From positions 28,428 to 92,427 of the forward strand of contig CAJTLJ010000010.1 of NCBI GenBank assembly GCA_910577475.1: a DNA stretch of 64,000 bases. The letters run 5' to 3'. Below are positions 17,830 to 26,284 of this stretch, one piece after another. A program made the position numbers and the translations under genes. Within the stretch, counting starts at the first letter, position 1, and each line of letters begins with the position of its first letter. The stretch comes from an uncultured Alistipes sp. (GTDB taxonomy: Bacteria; Bacteroidota; Bacteroidia; Bacteroidales; Rikenellaceae). The notes below the pieces were generated by a model, which saw only the letters and a list, made by a program, of their open reading frames with translations, made no database searches and had not been told where the DNA came from.

Positions 17830-18276
17830 ATGATTGTAGATTCTTTGAAAAATGCAGCGCTGTATTACAGCGTGAATCCGCGCCTGGAGAGGGCGTTCGA
17901 GTACCTGAAGAGGGTCGATCTGTCGACGCTGGAGCCCGGTAAGTATGAGATCGAGGGCAAGGAGATTTTCCTCAATCTGGTGGAGCGCGACCTGAAGAGC
18001 AAGGCCGAGGCCAAGCTGGAGGTGCACAACGACTATCTGGATGTGCAGGTCGTGCTGCGCGGTACCGAGGGTTTCGGCTGGAGTGAGCGTGCCGACCTGA
18101 AGCAGCCGAAGGAGACTTTCAATGCCGAGAAGGACATCCAGTTCTTCGACGACGAGCCGCAGACCTACTATTACCTGCGTCCCGGCCAGTTCACCATCCT
18201 GCTGCCCGAGGACGGCCATGCCCCGCTGGTGGGCGAGGGTCCGATCCGCAAGGCTATCCTGAAGGTGAAGATGTAA
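17830..18276 (+). CDS. YhcH/YjgK/YiaL family protein
   Basis: A 148-residue cupin-like protein of the YhcH/YjgK/YiaL family (related to the EbgC beta-galactosidase subunit). Recognisable segments are the acidic/histidine pattern KLEVHNDYLDVQVVLRGTE and the C-terminal FTILLPEDGHAPLVGEG, with the conserved H for metal binding followed by RKAILKVKM. Members act in sugar or sialic acid metabolism or modulate glycosidases, and the precise reaction is unsettled. It lies 23 bases after the EEP gene. No sugar-catabolic gene is adjacent, so context does not refine the role. Confidence 0.88.
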   Translation: MIVDSLKNAALYYSVNPRLERAFEYLKRVDLSTLEPGKYEIEGKEIFLNLVERDLKSKAEAKLEVHNDYLDVQVVLRGTEGFGWSERADLKQPKETFNAEKDIQFFDDEPQTYYYLRPGQFTILLPEDGHAPLVGEGPIRKAILKVKM

Positions 18277-18294
18277 GGCTGTTTTTACCGTCAT

Positions 18295-18333
18295 GCAGAG
18301 CGCCCTGCCGAATCAATCGGCGGGGCGCTCTGC
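18295..18333 (+). terminator. Long GC-rich hairpin after the YhcH gene
   Basis: GCAGAGCGCCC pairs with GGGCGCTCTGC (11 bp), with an inner TGCCGA/TCGGCG helix. It lies 18 bases after the stop codon. There is no T run, so it may be a transcript-stabilising hairpin rather than an intrinsic terminator. Confidence 0.5.
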
Positions 18334-18410
18334 GTGGAATGGGGGCCGGCGAGGTTCGGGATGTTTCGACTGTGCGGCTTCGGCGGTCCCTCCTCTCTCC
18401 TGATATTTTC

Positions 18411-18524
18411 TTGTCATTCCGAGCGCAGCTGCGAAGTCGGGGGGGGCGGATCAACGAACCCGGTGAACCGTATCGGCGAATGTCCGGCAGTCGGGGGCAT
18501 TTGACGGTGTTCCGCTTAAGGGAC
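18411..18524. repeat. REPIN-like element A (degraded copy)
   Basis: It starts TGTCATTCCGAGCG and ends CGCTTAAGGGACA, with the internal marker CGGCGAATGTCC, so both ends of the family are recognisable but both arms are worn. It includes a G8 run (18439-18446). A right-arm-like fragment (GGGATGTTTCGACTG) precedes it at about 18358-18373. Confidence 0.6.
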
Positions 18525-18560
18525 AAAAAAGCCGCAGTCCGATGCGTCGGACTGCGGCTT
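18525..18560 (-). terminator. Terminator of the susCD-lipoprotein operon
   Basis: A perfect 12-bp stem GCCGCAGTCCGA/TCGGACTGCGGC with a 4-base loop. On the minus strand it is followed by six T residues (AAAAAA at 18525-18530). It lies 20 bases past the stop of the lipoprotein gene. Confidence 0.9.
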
Positions 18561-18580
18561 GCTGTTTGGATTCGGTATGG

Positions 18581-20908
18581 CTATCGGAGCTCTACCAGGT
18601 TCACCTGCTTCAGATACTGAACACGCTCCATGCGGGGCGTCACGTTCATACGCGGCGTCAGGTTGTAGGTCGGGATCGAGAACTTACCGCTCTTCGAGAG
18701 GCTCTTGGCTGCAGCACCGGCTTTCTTCACGAGAGTGAAGGGCCCAACTGCGTAGTCTTTCGAGTAACCGAGCAGACTGCTTCCGTCGTCGAGCAGCAGG
18801 AATAAATCGGCACCGGTGAACGGAAGAGTCACGTTATCCTGCGTACCTTCGCCTCCTACCAGCTGACCGTTAGCGTCGCCGGAGAGCGTGCCGTACAGAG
18901 CGATATCCTCGCCACTGCCCCAGCAGATATAACCATTCTTGCTGTCGTAGCAACGGGCAAAGAGAGCGACGGTACCGGGACCGTACTGCGAGTTCTGCTT
19001 CCGCGTGGTCAACTGCTCGGGAATGCCCATCAGCGCCTTGTTGCCGGTATTCTCGTCCTTCTGCCATAAAGCATAGAGGGCGACGTCATTGACGGGACTC
19101 GTTCCCCATCCGGTGATGTTGAACGCCTTGTTCGACTTCTTGATCGATACATTGATATCGAAACTCTGCGGAGTGTTGGTCTTTTCGGTCTTGGTCGAGG
19201 TTACGGTCCAGGTGCCGATCCATGCGGAGTACTCCGGATCCATTTGGCCGACAGCCGCCGTTTTGAAGGTCTTGGTCGAGGCTTCGGAGCGGGGAGCCGC
19301 CGTGTTCTTGTTGATGCAGAAAGCGAATACGGTGTACTCGGTATCCGGATCGAAGGAGTCGACCTCCAGGTCCTTGACGGGACCTTTGGTCGCCAGCGAC
19401 TCTACGACCTCCGGAATCGTTACGTTTACACCCTGCTGGGGATAAACGACCTGAACCAGATAGTTGATGTAGTCCTGGAAATAGAGTCCGATGGTCTCGT
19501 ACTCCTCGAGCAGCCCCTGCAGATCTGCAGTGGGAATTACATCCCAGAGGTAGAGCAGATTGTCGGCATTGGGCGTGATGTTGACGGTAGCCCAGGTCTC
19601 GTCGATGTCCGTGATGTTGAATTCGGCTGCGAACTGGGACGGCGAGATTCCCCCCCCCGAGGTGTACTCGAAGGGAACGGCCGCAGCGGCACCGATTGCA
19701 TCGCCGTCGGCGCTGTAGGGAACCAGTACGAGGGTGAACTCACCGTTGCTGTTGAGGGTTACCGAGAACTGGCCGTCTTCGGATACGCTCACGGACGGGA
19801 TGCTTCCGTCGATGATTCCGGCTCTCGTTTCGGCGATGGCAGTTTCGTCGGCCGAGATGTCGCCCTCCACCGTTGCATAGCGGAACGAAGCGGCATCGCT
19901 GTTTCTCTGAGCGTTGAAGATGGCCGAAGGCAGACCGTCCACATCGGTGAAGATGCCCTCGAAGGTAGCCTCTACCATCGGATCGACTGCGTTGCCGCCA
20001 GGCAGAACAATGCGGGTCTTGCCCGAGTTGTTGGCATAGAGCCACGAGTCGTTGTTGTAGAGCGGCAGATTGAGCAGAATACCTTTCACGGGGAACGTGA
20101 TCACGCCGTCTTTTAACTGACCATAAAGGTCTTCTTCTATGCCTTGGAAGAAATCCGAGCAAGCCGAAGCAATCGACATCCAACCATACTCCGGGTTGAT
20201 CATGAATCCGATTTCAGAGGGCTGGATGATAACCTTGTCGGGATTCGATGCGTCGACGACGATGTAGGCTTCACGGCACATGCTGGCTACCTCTGCGGGA
20301 GAAGCACCGAACATGGCAGCGATGAGCTCGGGCGAGTAGACGTTGCCCAGACGGTAGAGACCCTTCTTGAGGGGGCTTTCGTAGAGGTCGGCCTCCGTGT
20401 TGAGGAACGACTTGACATCGAAGACACTGCAGATGATGTCATCCTGCCAGATGGCTTTCTCTTCGAGAAGCGTCCACGGATCGTAGATGATCGAGAAGGT
20501 GTACTGAGCGGCGCCGTAGGCCGTGGAGTGGGTGCCGTCGGCCAGCGAGAGCGTCATCGAGTAGGGGGTGCTGAACTCCAGGTCGCGGAAAGAGAACGAG
20601 ATCTCGACGTGGGCCGTCGTCTCGCCGTCGGCGAAACGAACGGTCGGGTTCACCGTAAAGATCTCCGCACTCTCCTCTCCGGGATTGAAGAGGACGCGGG
20701 TGCTGAACTCTCCGGCGTTCGAGCTGCGCATGACCGGCACGAGAACCGTGTTCTGGCCTTCGCTGATCTCGATCTTAGACGAAGCGTTTACGGGGAAATA
20801 GACGCCGTAGCCGTTGATACCGTTTGCGGGATCGGTATCGTCGTCGGAGCAGGCCGTGAAGCCTGCCAGCGCGACGATCGCCAATAAGATATATTTCAAT
20901 GTTTTCAT
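18581..20908 (-). CDS. Multi-domain surface lipoprotein, third gene of a susCD operon
   Basis: 775 residues, with no enzyme domain that I recognise. The N-terminus is a lipoprotein signal (MKTLKYILLAIVALAGFTAC, with the lipidated Cys followed by SDDDTD, an acidic stretch often seen in surface-exported Bacteroidetes lipoproteins). Several immunoglobulin/FN3-like beta modules follow, then a C-terminal lipocalin-like domain beginning near SAWIGTWTVTSTKTEKT. It lies 36 bases after susD in the same operon, so it probably binds the substrate taken up by that SusCD pair. A G9 run on the coding strand (19650-19658) spans codons 417-420 (SGGG). The C-terminal domain resembles that of the lipoprotein at 30037. 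Confidence 0.85.
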   Translation of the reverse strand: MKTLKYILLAIVALAGFTACSDDDTDPANGINGYGVYFPVNASSKIEISEGQNTVLVPVMRSSNAGEFSTRVLFNPGEESAEIFTVNPTVRFADGETTAHVEISFSFRDLEFSTPYSMTLSLADGTHSTAYGAAQYTFSIIYDPWTLLEEKAIWQDDIICSVFDVKSFLNTEADLYESPLKKGLYRLGNVYSPELIAAMFGASPAEVASMCREAYIVVDASNPDKVIIQPSEIGFMINPEYGWMSIASACSDFFQGIEEDLYGQLKDGVITFPVKGILLNLPLYNNDSWLYANNSGKTRIVLPGGNAVDPMVEATFEGIFTDVDGLPSAIFNAQRNSDAASFRYATVEGDISADETAIAETRAGIIDGSIPSVSVSEDGQFSVTLNSNGEFTLVLVPYSADGDAIGAAAAVPFEYTSGGGISPSQFAAEFNITDIDETWATVNITPNADNLLYLWDVIPTADLQGLLEEYETIGLYFQDYINYLVQVVYPQQGVNVTIPEVVESLATKGPVKDLEVDSFDPDTEYTVFAFCINKNTAAPRSEASTKTFKTAAVGQMDPEYSAWIGTWTVTSTKTEKTNTPQSFDINVSIKKSNKAFNITGWGTSPVNDVALYALWQKDENTGNKALMGIPEQLTTRKQNSQYGPGTVALFARCYDSKNGYICWGSGEDIALYGTLSGDANGQLVGGEGTQDNVTLPFTGADLFLLLDDGSSLLGYSKDYAVGPFTLVKKAGAAAKSLSKSGKFSIPTYNLTPRMNVTPRMERVQYLKQVNLVELR
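19650..19658 (-). repeat. G9 homopolymer inside a lipoprotein gene
   Basis: Nine consecutive C residues on the plus strand are nine G residues in the coding strand, at codons 417-420. The tract is in frame in this sequence. Slippage by one base would truncate the protein. Confidence 0.8.
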
Positions 20909-20944
20909 ATGCTGTTATTTGTTTTGCGTTAATGCGTCATTCCG

Positions 20945-22528
20945 TTAGACTCTGCCCGACGGATCGGGGTTGTTCAACTCCTGCGGAATGCCCCGGTTGT
21001 TCTGAATCTCGGTACGGGGAATGCAGAGGTTCCACCAGGGAGCGATCTCCTCGCAGTTGTAGATCTGGTTGTTCGAGAAGTTCGATCCGTTGTAACCGCG
21101 GTTCAGACCCAGGCGCAGACGCTTGTAGTCGAACAGTACGATACCCTCGCCCCAGAACTCGATACGCTTCTGAAGGATCACAGCCTTCTGGAAGGCCTCG
21201 AAGGAGGAGATGGCCGAGCAGTCGTAGGATGCGTTGCGGGTTCTGACGAACTCGTTCAGCAGTCGCTTGCCCTCGCTCAGGTTAGCCTTGCCGGCAGCCT
21301 CGGCTTCGATCAGGTACATCTCCTCGACGCGCATCAGCGGAATGTCGGTAGCGGCACCCGTCTTCGGCGATACGGTATCGCCGTTGGCCGGCTTGAACTT
21401 GATGTTGGCATAATCCTCGCACTCGCTCAGGAATGCCTCGCGGTCGGGGTAGATGATCTGATAGTGGTGGTAGCGGCCGCGGGCCGGATCGATCCAGCTG
21501 TACTTGCGGAAGTCCGATGCGGGAATCTGGTCGTAGAGAGCCTTGCTGATGCAGAAAGCGGCACCCTGACCCATCATTCCGTAGCCGAAATCCTGCTCGT
21601 TGGACATGAAGGCGACGAAGTTCATCAGGTTCGAGACGTTCTCGCTCTCCTGAACCATCGCCCACATCCAGGAGTTCTGGGTCGAAACGCTGTTGAAGCC
21701 GTTGATCCACTGATCCTGCGTCAGCACGGTGCAGCCCGAAGCGTCGATCGCCTTGCGGGCGTATTCGGCAGCCTTGGCATAGTTGTCGGCCGACTTCTCG
21801 CCGCGCTCCAGGTAGGCACGGGCGTAAAGACCGTAAACGACAGCCAGATTCGGCATGTTGGCCTCGGTGCGGGCGTAGCTCTTCAGATACTTTTCTGCAT
21901 TCTCCAGGTCGCTGAAGATAAGTTCGTAAACGGCATCGACCGTAGCACGGGGGTTGTTGGCGGCCATCTGCTCGGTCGTATCCTCGGTAACGATCGGAAT
22001 CGAGAGACCGACTACATCGGGTGCGGAGGTGTAGGGGTTCGTCTTGAACTCGTACAGGCGCACCATGTCGAGGTAGAAGAAGGCGCGGTAGGCGTAGGCC
22101 AGACCCATGTAGGTGGGGTCGCCGTTGGTGCTCTTGACCGTCTTCAGCACGTCGTTGCAGGCCTTGACCCAGGGCCAGTAGCTGTTCCAGAAGTGTGCGG
22201 CAAGACCGTAGGTGTAGCCCCACGAGGTATTGTCGCCGTAGGCGTAGAACCAGTTGTAACCGAGGTTACCGCCGTGTACGAAATCCTCTCCCATACTCTC
22301 GCGAGCCATGATCAGCGAAGGATAGCCGAAGTCGTTGTGCTCGCCGACGCCGGCGAACCCGGGCTGCACCATGGCGCCGGGAATACCGGCCACCATCGCG
22401 TCCACGCGATCCTTCACCTGATTATAAACCGCTCCGTTCGTCGGCTCCACCTCTTTGATGCAGCTGCTGAAGAGCGTTGCGGAGAGCGCGGAAGCGGTTA
22501 TCAATTTCAGTATGTTTTTCATATTCAT
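20945..22528 (-). CDS. SusD/RagB family nutrient-binding lipoprotein
   Basis: The surface lid lipoprotein that sits on the SusC barrel and captures substrate. It is 527 residues. It begins MNMKNILK (an ATG two codons later is equally possible), with a signal peptide ending LFSSC as lipobox. The TPR-rich SusD fold shows typical segments: AYAYRAFFYLDMVRLYEF, LPNLAVVYGLYARAYLERG-like helices, the late motif MRVEEMYLIEAEAAGKA, and EFWGEGIVLFDYKRLRLGLNRG. Twenty bases separate it from susC upstream. No glycoside hydrolase is adjacent, so the ligand cannot be predicted and peptide or glycan are both possible. Confidence 0.95.
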   Translation of the reverse strand: MNMKNILKLITASALSATLFSSCIKEVEPTNGAVYNQVKDRVDAMVAGIPGAMVQPGFAGVGEHNDFGYPSLIMARESMGEDFVHGGNLGYNWFYAYGDNTSWGYTYGLAAHFWNSYWPWVKACNDVLKTVKSTNGDPTYMGLAYAYRAFFYLDMVRLYEFKTNPYTSAPDVVGLSIPIVTEDTTEQMAANNPRATVDAVYELIFSDLENAEKYLKSYARTEANMPNLAVVYGLYARAYLERGEKSADNYAKAAEYARKAIDASGCTVLTQDQWINGFNSVSTQNSWMWAMVQESENVSNLMNFVAFMSNEQDFGYGMMGQGAAFCISKALYDQIPASDFRKYSWIDPARGRYHHYQIIYPDREAFLSECEDYANIKFKPANGDTVSPKTGAATDIPLMRVEEMYLIEAEAAGKANLSEGKRLLNEFVRTRNASYDCSAISSFEAFQKAVILQKRIEFWGEGIVLFDYKRLRLGLNRGYNGSNFSNNQIYNCEEIAPWWNLCIPRTEIQNNRGIPQELNNPDPSGRV

Positions 22529-22548
22529 TCTTTTTTATGTGTTGCCGA

Positions 22549-25500
22549 TTAGAACTGAACCGTAATACCGCCCGAGATGGTGCGGATCGGAGAGTAGGTA
22601 GCGTTGTTGGTCGAACCCGTGAACGAGTAGCGGGGATCGAAACCGTCGCGGTAGGACCAGTAGAACACATTGTCGCATGCCAGGTAGACGCGCAGCGAGT
22701 GTACGCCGAACTTCGAGGTCCACTTGTGCGGGAAGGTGTAACCTACCTGGATGTTCTGGATGTTCAGGTAGCTGGCATCCGTCAGGAAGCGGTCGGAAAC
22801 AGCGGCCGTGTAGCGGTCGTTGTACTGCAGACGCGGGATGTTGGACTCGGGATTCTCGGGAGTCCATGCGTTCAGCAGGTCCTTGTGCATGTTCATACCG
22901 ACCGAAGTGCCTACGGGCGAGGTCATCGAACCGGCGTAGCCCGAATCGTAGGCCAGACCGCCGATCTGGTAGGTGAAGCTGGCGCTTACGTCCACACCGA
23001 AGAAGGCGATGCTCGTATTGAAACCACCGTAGAGATCGGCGATGGCATTGCCGGAGGTGTAGTAGGTAGCCTGCTGATAGGCGGTCGTGGTCTCGATGGC
23101 TCCGGTCTCGGGGTTGGTCGTGTACCACATCGACTCACCCGTGTCGGGTTTCACGCCGGCATACTTCGGGATGTAGAAGGTGTGGAGCGACTCGCCCTCG
23201 GTGAAGAAGTAGCTGCCCGAAGCGAAGCCCTCGTAGCCCTCGATGGTTTTAGCGGTCTTGCGCTCCTCGGGCAGTTTGAGGATCTTGTTCTTGTAGTGGG
23301 TCAGGTTCAGACCGAAGTTCCACTGCACGTTCTTGCGGTTGAGCAGCACGGCGTTCAGGTTCAGCTCGATACCCGAGTTGCGCATGTCGCCGATGTTGGC
23401 ATAGTAGCTCGAGTAACCCATCGAAGGAGCCACGGGGAATGCGAAGAGCATGTCGGTGGTCTTGCGGTAGAAATACTCGAACGAACCGGACAGACGGCCC
23501 TTGAAGAGGTCGAACTCGGCACCGACGTTGAAGTTGGTGTTGGTCTCCCAGGTGATGTTCTCGTTACCCTGTGCGGTGAAGATCACGCCCGGCTTCGAGG
23601 CCGAGTTGACGATCTGGTAGTTGTGGGTATAGCGGTATGCGCCGATGTTGTCGTTACCCTGCGAACCGATCGAAGCCTTGAGCTTCAGCATGTCGATCCA
23701 CTTGACGTTGAACCAGCTCTCGCGGTTGATCAGCCAGGCGGCGCCAGCCGACCAGAAGTTACCCCAGCGGTGATCGGGGTGGAAGCGCGAGGAGGCGTCG
23801 CGACGGTACGAACCGCTGACGAAGATACGCTCGTCGTAGTCGTACTGTACGCGGCCGAAGTAACCCTCGTTGTTGTACTCGCCCGAGTAGGACGTTACCG
23901 AACCGTCGACCAGGGCATTGGCGAGCTCGTCGTTGCCGTCCAGGAAGATGTTCGAGCGCGAACCGTTCAGGAGGGCCGTGCTGTAGTTGTAGTACTCGTG
24001 ACCGGCCATGATGTCGATCGAGTGATGCTCGGCGAAGGTCTTCGAGTAGTTGATGAGCTGCTGCAGGTTGTAGGAGAACGAGCGGTTGTGCTGCTTGCTC
24101 AGGATACCGCCCTGCGATGCGAACTGACCGTAGAAACGGTTCAGCATCGAGGAGTAGCGCGTCTCGTCGAGGTTCATGCCCACGTTCAGGGTCACTTTCA
24201 GACCCTCGTAGAGCGTGAAGTCGGCGAAGGCCGAACCCGAGAAGGCGTTACCGTTCGAGTTGTTGGGGTTGAGCTGGCTGTCCAGCAGGGCGTTCGCATT
24301 GGCGAAGACGGGACGCGTCATGCCGGCGTTCATGCCGTTACCGTAGTCGTACATCTTGATGCCGTACTGGTCGTACATGACATTGCCCATGCCGTCGCGC
24401 ACGTAAACCGGATAGATCGGAGCCATCGACGAGGTGAAGGCGAAGACGTTGGCCGTCGATTCGCCCTCGCCGTCGGCATTCAGCGAATTCCAGTCGAAGT
24501 TGGCGTAGGATGCGTTGGCACCCACCTTGAGCCACTTCTTGGCCTGGAAGTCGGCCTTCAGACGGGCCGTGTAGCGGTACATGTCCGAACCCTGGACGAT
24601 ACCCTTGCTGTTCAGGTAGCCGAACGAAGCGTAGAAGTTCGAGCGGTCGGTAGAGCCCGAGACGCTGACGTTGTACTCCTGACGGAACGAGTTCTCGTAG
24701 GCTTCGTCATTCCAGTCGTCGGCGGTCAGCCAATAGTCCTGACCTTTGTAGGTCACCCGGCGGCCCAGCGTGGCGGCGGGGTTCATCCGGCCGTTCGAGC
24801 CGATCATGTACTGGCCGTTGGGTACGGTGAAGACGTTGTAGCCCAGACCGCCCTCCTCGGACGAAACCAGCTGGTTGTTAGCCAGAATCATGGCATTGGC
24901 CGCGGTCTGACCGTCGGAGAGGAACTTCGAGTAGAGGGCGTGGTAGTGCGTTTCGTAGTATTGACCCGGATCGGTGATGTAGTCGTAGTCCTTGGTGGCG
25001 CGCGAGTTCACACCCCACTTGGCGTCTACGGTCACGATGGCGTCGCGGCCCTTGGCGCGCTTGGTGGTGATCATGATGACGCCGTTGGCACCGCGGGCAC
25101 CGTACAGGGCGTTCGAGGCGGCGTCCTTCAGGACGGTCATGGACTCGATGTCATTCGGGTTGATGTTGTTCAGGTCACCCTCGTAAGGAGCGCCGTCCAC
25201 GATGAAGAGCGGCTCCTGGCTGGCGCTGATCGAGCTGAATCCGCGGATTCGGATCGAAGGCGACGAGCCCGGGGCGCCCGTGGAGTTGGACAGCTGCACG
25301 CCGGATACCTGACCGGCCAGTGCCTGAGCGACGTTCGAAGTCTGTACTTTGGCGATATCATCCGATTTGACGATGCCGGCAGAACCGGTGAAGGCCTCTT
25401 TCTTGGCCTGACCGAAAGCGACCACGATCACATCGTCGATGCTCTTCGTGTCCTCCTTCAGTACCACCTCCAGATTGGTCTGGCCGTTGATGGCGACCAC

Positions 25501-25743
25501 CTGGCTCTCGTAACCGATGAACGAAACCACCAGATTACCGTTCACCGGGGCACGCAGAGCAAACTCTCCGGCGATGTTGGTCGACGTACCCGAGGTCGTC
25601 GATCCCTCTACAAGCACGGTGGCTCCTACGATCGGATTGCCGTCCTCGCCGCTTACTCTACCCGATACTTGCTTGTTCTGGGCCACTGCCATGGCAGCTA
25701 CGCTCAGAACCGCAACTAACGATAGTACAAGTTTTCTAATCAT
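22549..25743 (-). CDS. SusC/RagA family TonB-linked outer-membrane transporter
   Basis: A 1064-residue TonB-dependent importer. After a signal peptide (MIRKLVLSLVAVLSVAAMAVAQ) come a carboxypeptidase-regulatory-like domain (about 25-100), the plug domain (about 115-225, with the SusC hallmark PLFIVDGAPYEGDLNNINP and then SMTVLKDAASNALYGARGANG) and a 22-strand-type barrel ending GGITVQF. It forms a complex with SusD and is energised by TonB. It is the first gene of the operon, and its promoter is at 25786-25817. No anti-sigma/ECF regulator pair is nearby, so regulation is not evident. Confidence 0.97.
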   Translation of the reverse strand: MIRKLVLSLVAVLSVAAMAVAQNKQVSGRVSGEDGNPIVGATVLVEGSTTSGTSTNIAGEFALRAPVNGNLVVSFIGYESQVVAINGQTNLEVVLKEDTKSIDDVIVVAFGQAKKEAFTGSAGIVKSDDIAKVQTSNVAQALAGQVSGVQLSNSTGAPGSSPSIRIRGFSSISASQEPLFIVDGAPYEGDLNNINPNDIESMTVLKDAASNALYGARGANGVIMITTKRAKGRDAIVTVDAKWGVNSRATKDYDYITDPGQYYETHYHALYSKFLSDGQTAANAMILANNQLVSSEEGGLGYNVFTVPNGQYMIGSNGRMNPAATLGRRVTYKGQDYWLTADDWNDEAYENSFRQEYNVSVSGSTDRSNFYASFGYLNSKGIVQGSDMYRYTARLKADFQAKKWLKVGANASYANFDWNSLNADGEGESTANVFAFTSSMAPIYPVYVRDGMGNVMYDQYGIKMYDYGNGMNAGMTRPVFANANALLDSQLNPNNSNGNAFSGSAFADFTLYEGLKVTLNVGMNLDETRYSSMLNRFYGQFASQGGILSKQHNRSFSYNLQQLINYSKTFAEHHSIDIMAGHEYYNYSTALLNGSRSNIFLDGNDELANALVDGSVTSYSGEYNNEGYFGRVQYDYDERIFVSGSYRRDASSRFHPDHRWGNFWSAGAAWLINRESWFNVKWIDMLKLKASIGSQGNDNIGAYRYTHNYQIVNSASKPGVIFTAQGNENITWETNTNFNVGAEFDLFKGRLSGSFEYFYRKTTDMLFAFPVAPSMGYSSYYANIGDMRNSGIELNLNAVLLNRKNVQWNFGLNLTHYKNKILKLPEERKTAKTIEGYEGFASGSYFFTEGESLHTFYIPKYAGVKPDTGESMWYTTNPETGAIETTTAYQQATYYTSGNAIADLYGGFNTSIAFFGVDVSASFTYQIGGLAYDSGYAGSMTSPVGTSVGMNMHKDLLNAWTPENPESNIPRLQYNDRYTAAVSDRFLTDASYLNIQNIQVGYTFPHKWTSKFGVHSLRVYLACDNVFYWSYRDGFDPRYSFTGSTNNATYSPIRTISGGITVQF

Positions 25744-25785
25744 AAGCGTTAATTTTATTAGTTTTGTAAAATAAAAAGTTCAGTG

Positions 25786-25817
25786 CAAATATAAAAAAAA
25801 TATATCCAGCGAACAAA
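25786..25817 (-). promoter_or_regulatory. Promoter of the susCD operon
   Basis: Read on the minus strand, TTTG (complement at 25814-25817) and TATATTTG (complement at 25786-25793) are 20 bases apart. The ATG follows 42 bases later. Confidence 0.75.
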
Positions 25818-26284
25818 TATTTTTCTTAAAAAAATTAACGAAACGACGATCTTTTCGATATGTTTCGGCGCCGATTATGAAACGTCCGAATAAATGTCAT
25901 TTTGCTTACGAATCGTAATTTTTGCCGAAAATCGCCCCTTTTCGCCCCCTTTTTCGCTCCTTTCCGATTCGAATCTTCGGGCCGGACGGGGCTTCGCAGC
26001 GTCGGCCTGCTATCAAAAAGTAAGGTTCCGCGGAGCCTGGCGTTCGGGTTCGGGCGATCTGCTCGGCTAAGGGCTCCCGGATGCCGCAGCCGCAGCTGCG
26101 GCGGTGCCGCACGAATATTATCGTATCCAGAATTTTAGGCCCGTCCATGGCTGCGGCCGGGGTGCGGCGGGGGATTCGTCCGGTGCGGGTTCTGAAATTT
26201 AATCTTCGGCAGTTCCGGCGGCGTGCGGCCGGTCTCGCCGAGGGCTTTCCGGAGTATTCGGTTACTTTATAATAGGTGTGCGGG
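25818..26284. other. Intergenic region without a recognisable gene
   Basis: 467 bases between the susC promoter and the MFS stop codon. Open frames on both strands (26081-26272 plus; 25906-26343 minus) have Arg/Pro-rich translations with no recognisable motif. The only structure noted is the perfect 14-bp palindrome GCCGCAGCTGCGGC at 26089-26102. I see no REPIN unit here. Confidence 0.5.

Noticed and set aside
22549..25743. A complete polysaccharide utilisation locus around susCD
   Set aside because: No glycoside hydrolase, lyase, sulfatase, hybrid two-component regulator or ECF/anti-sigma pair lies within the neighbouring genes, so only the transport part can be claimed.
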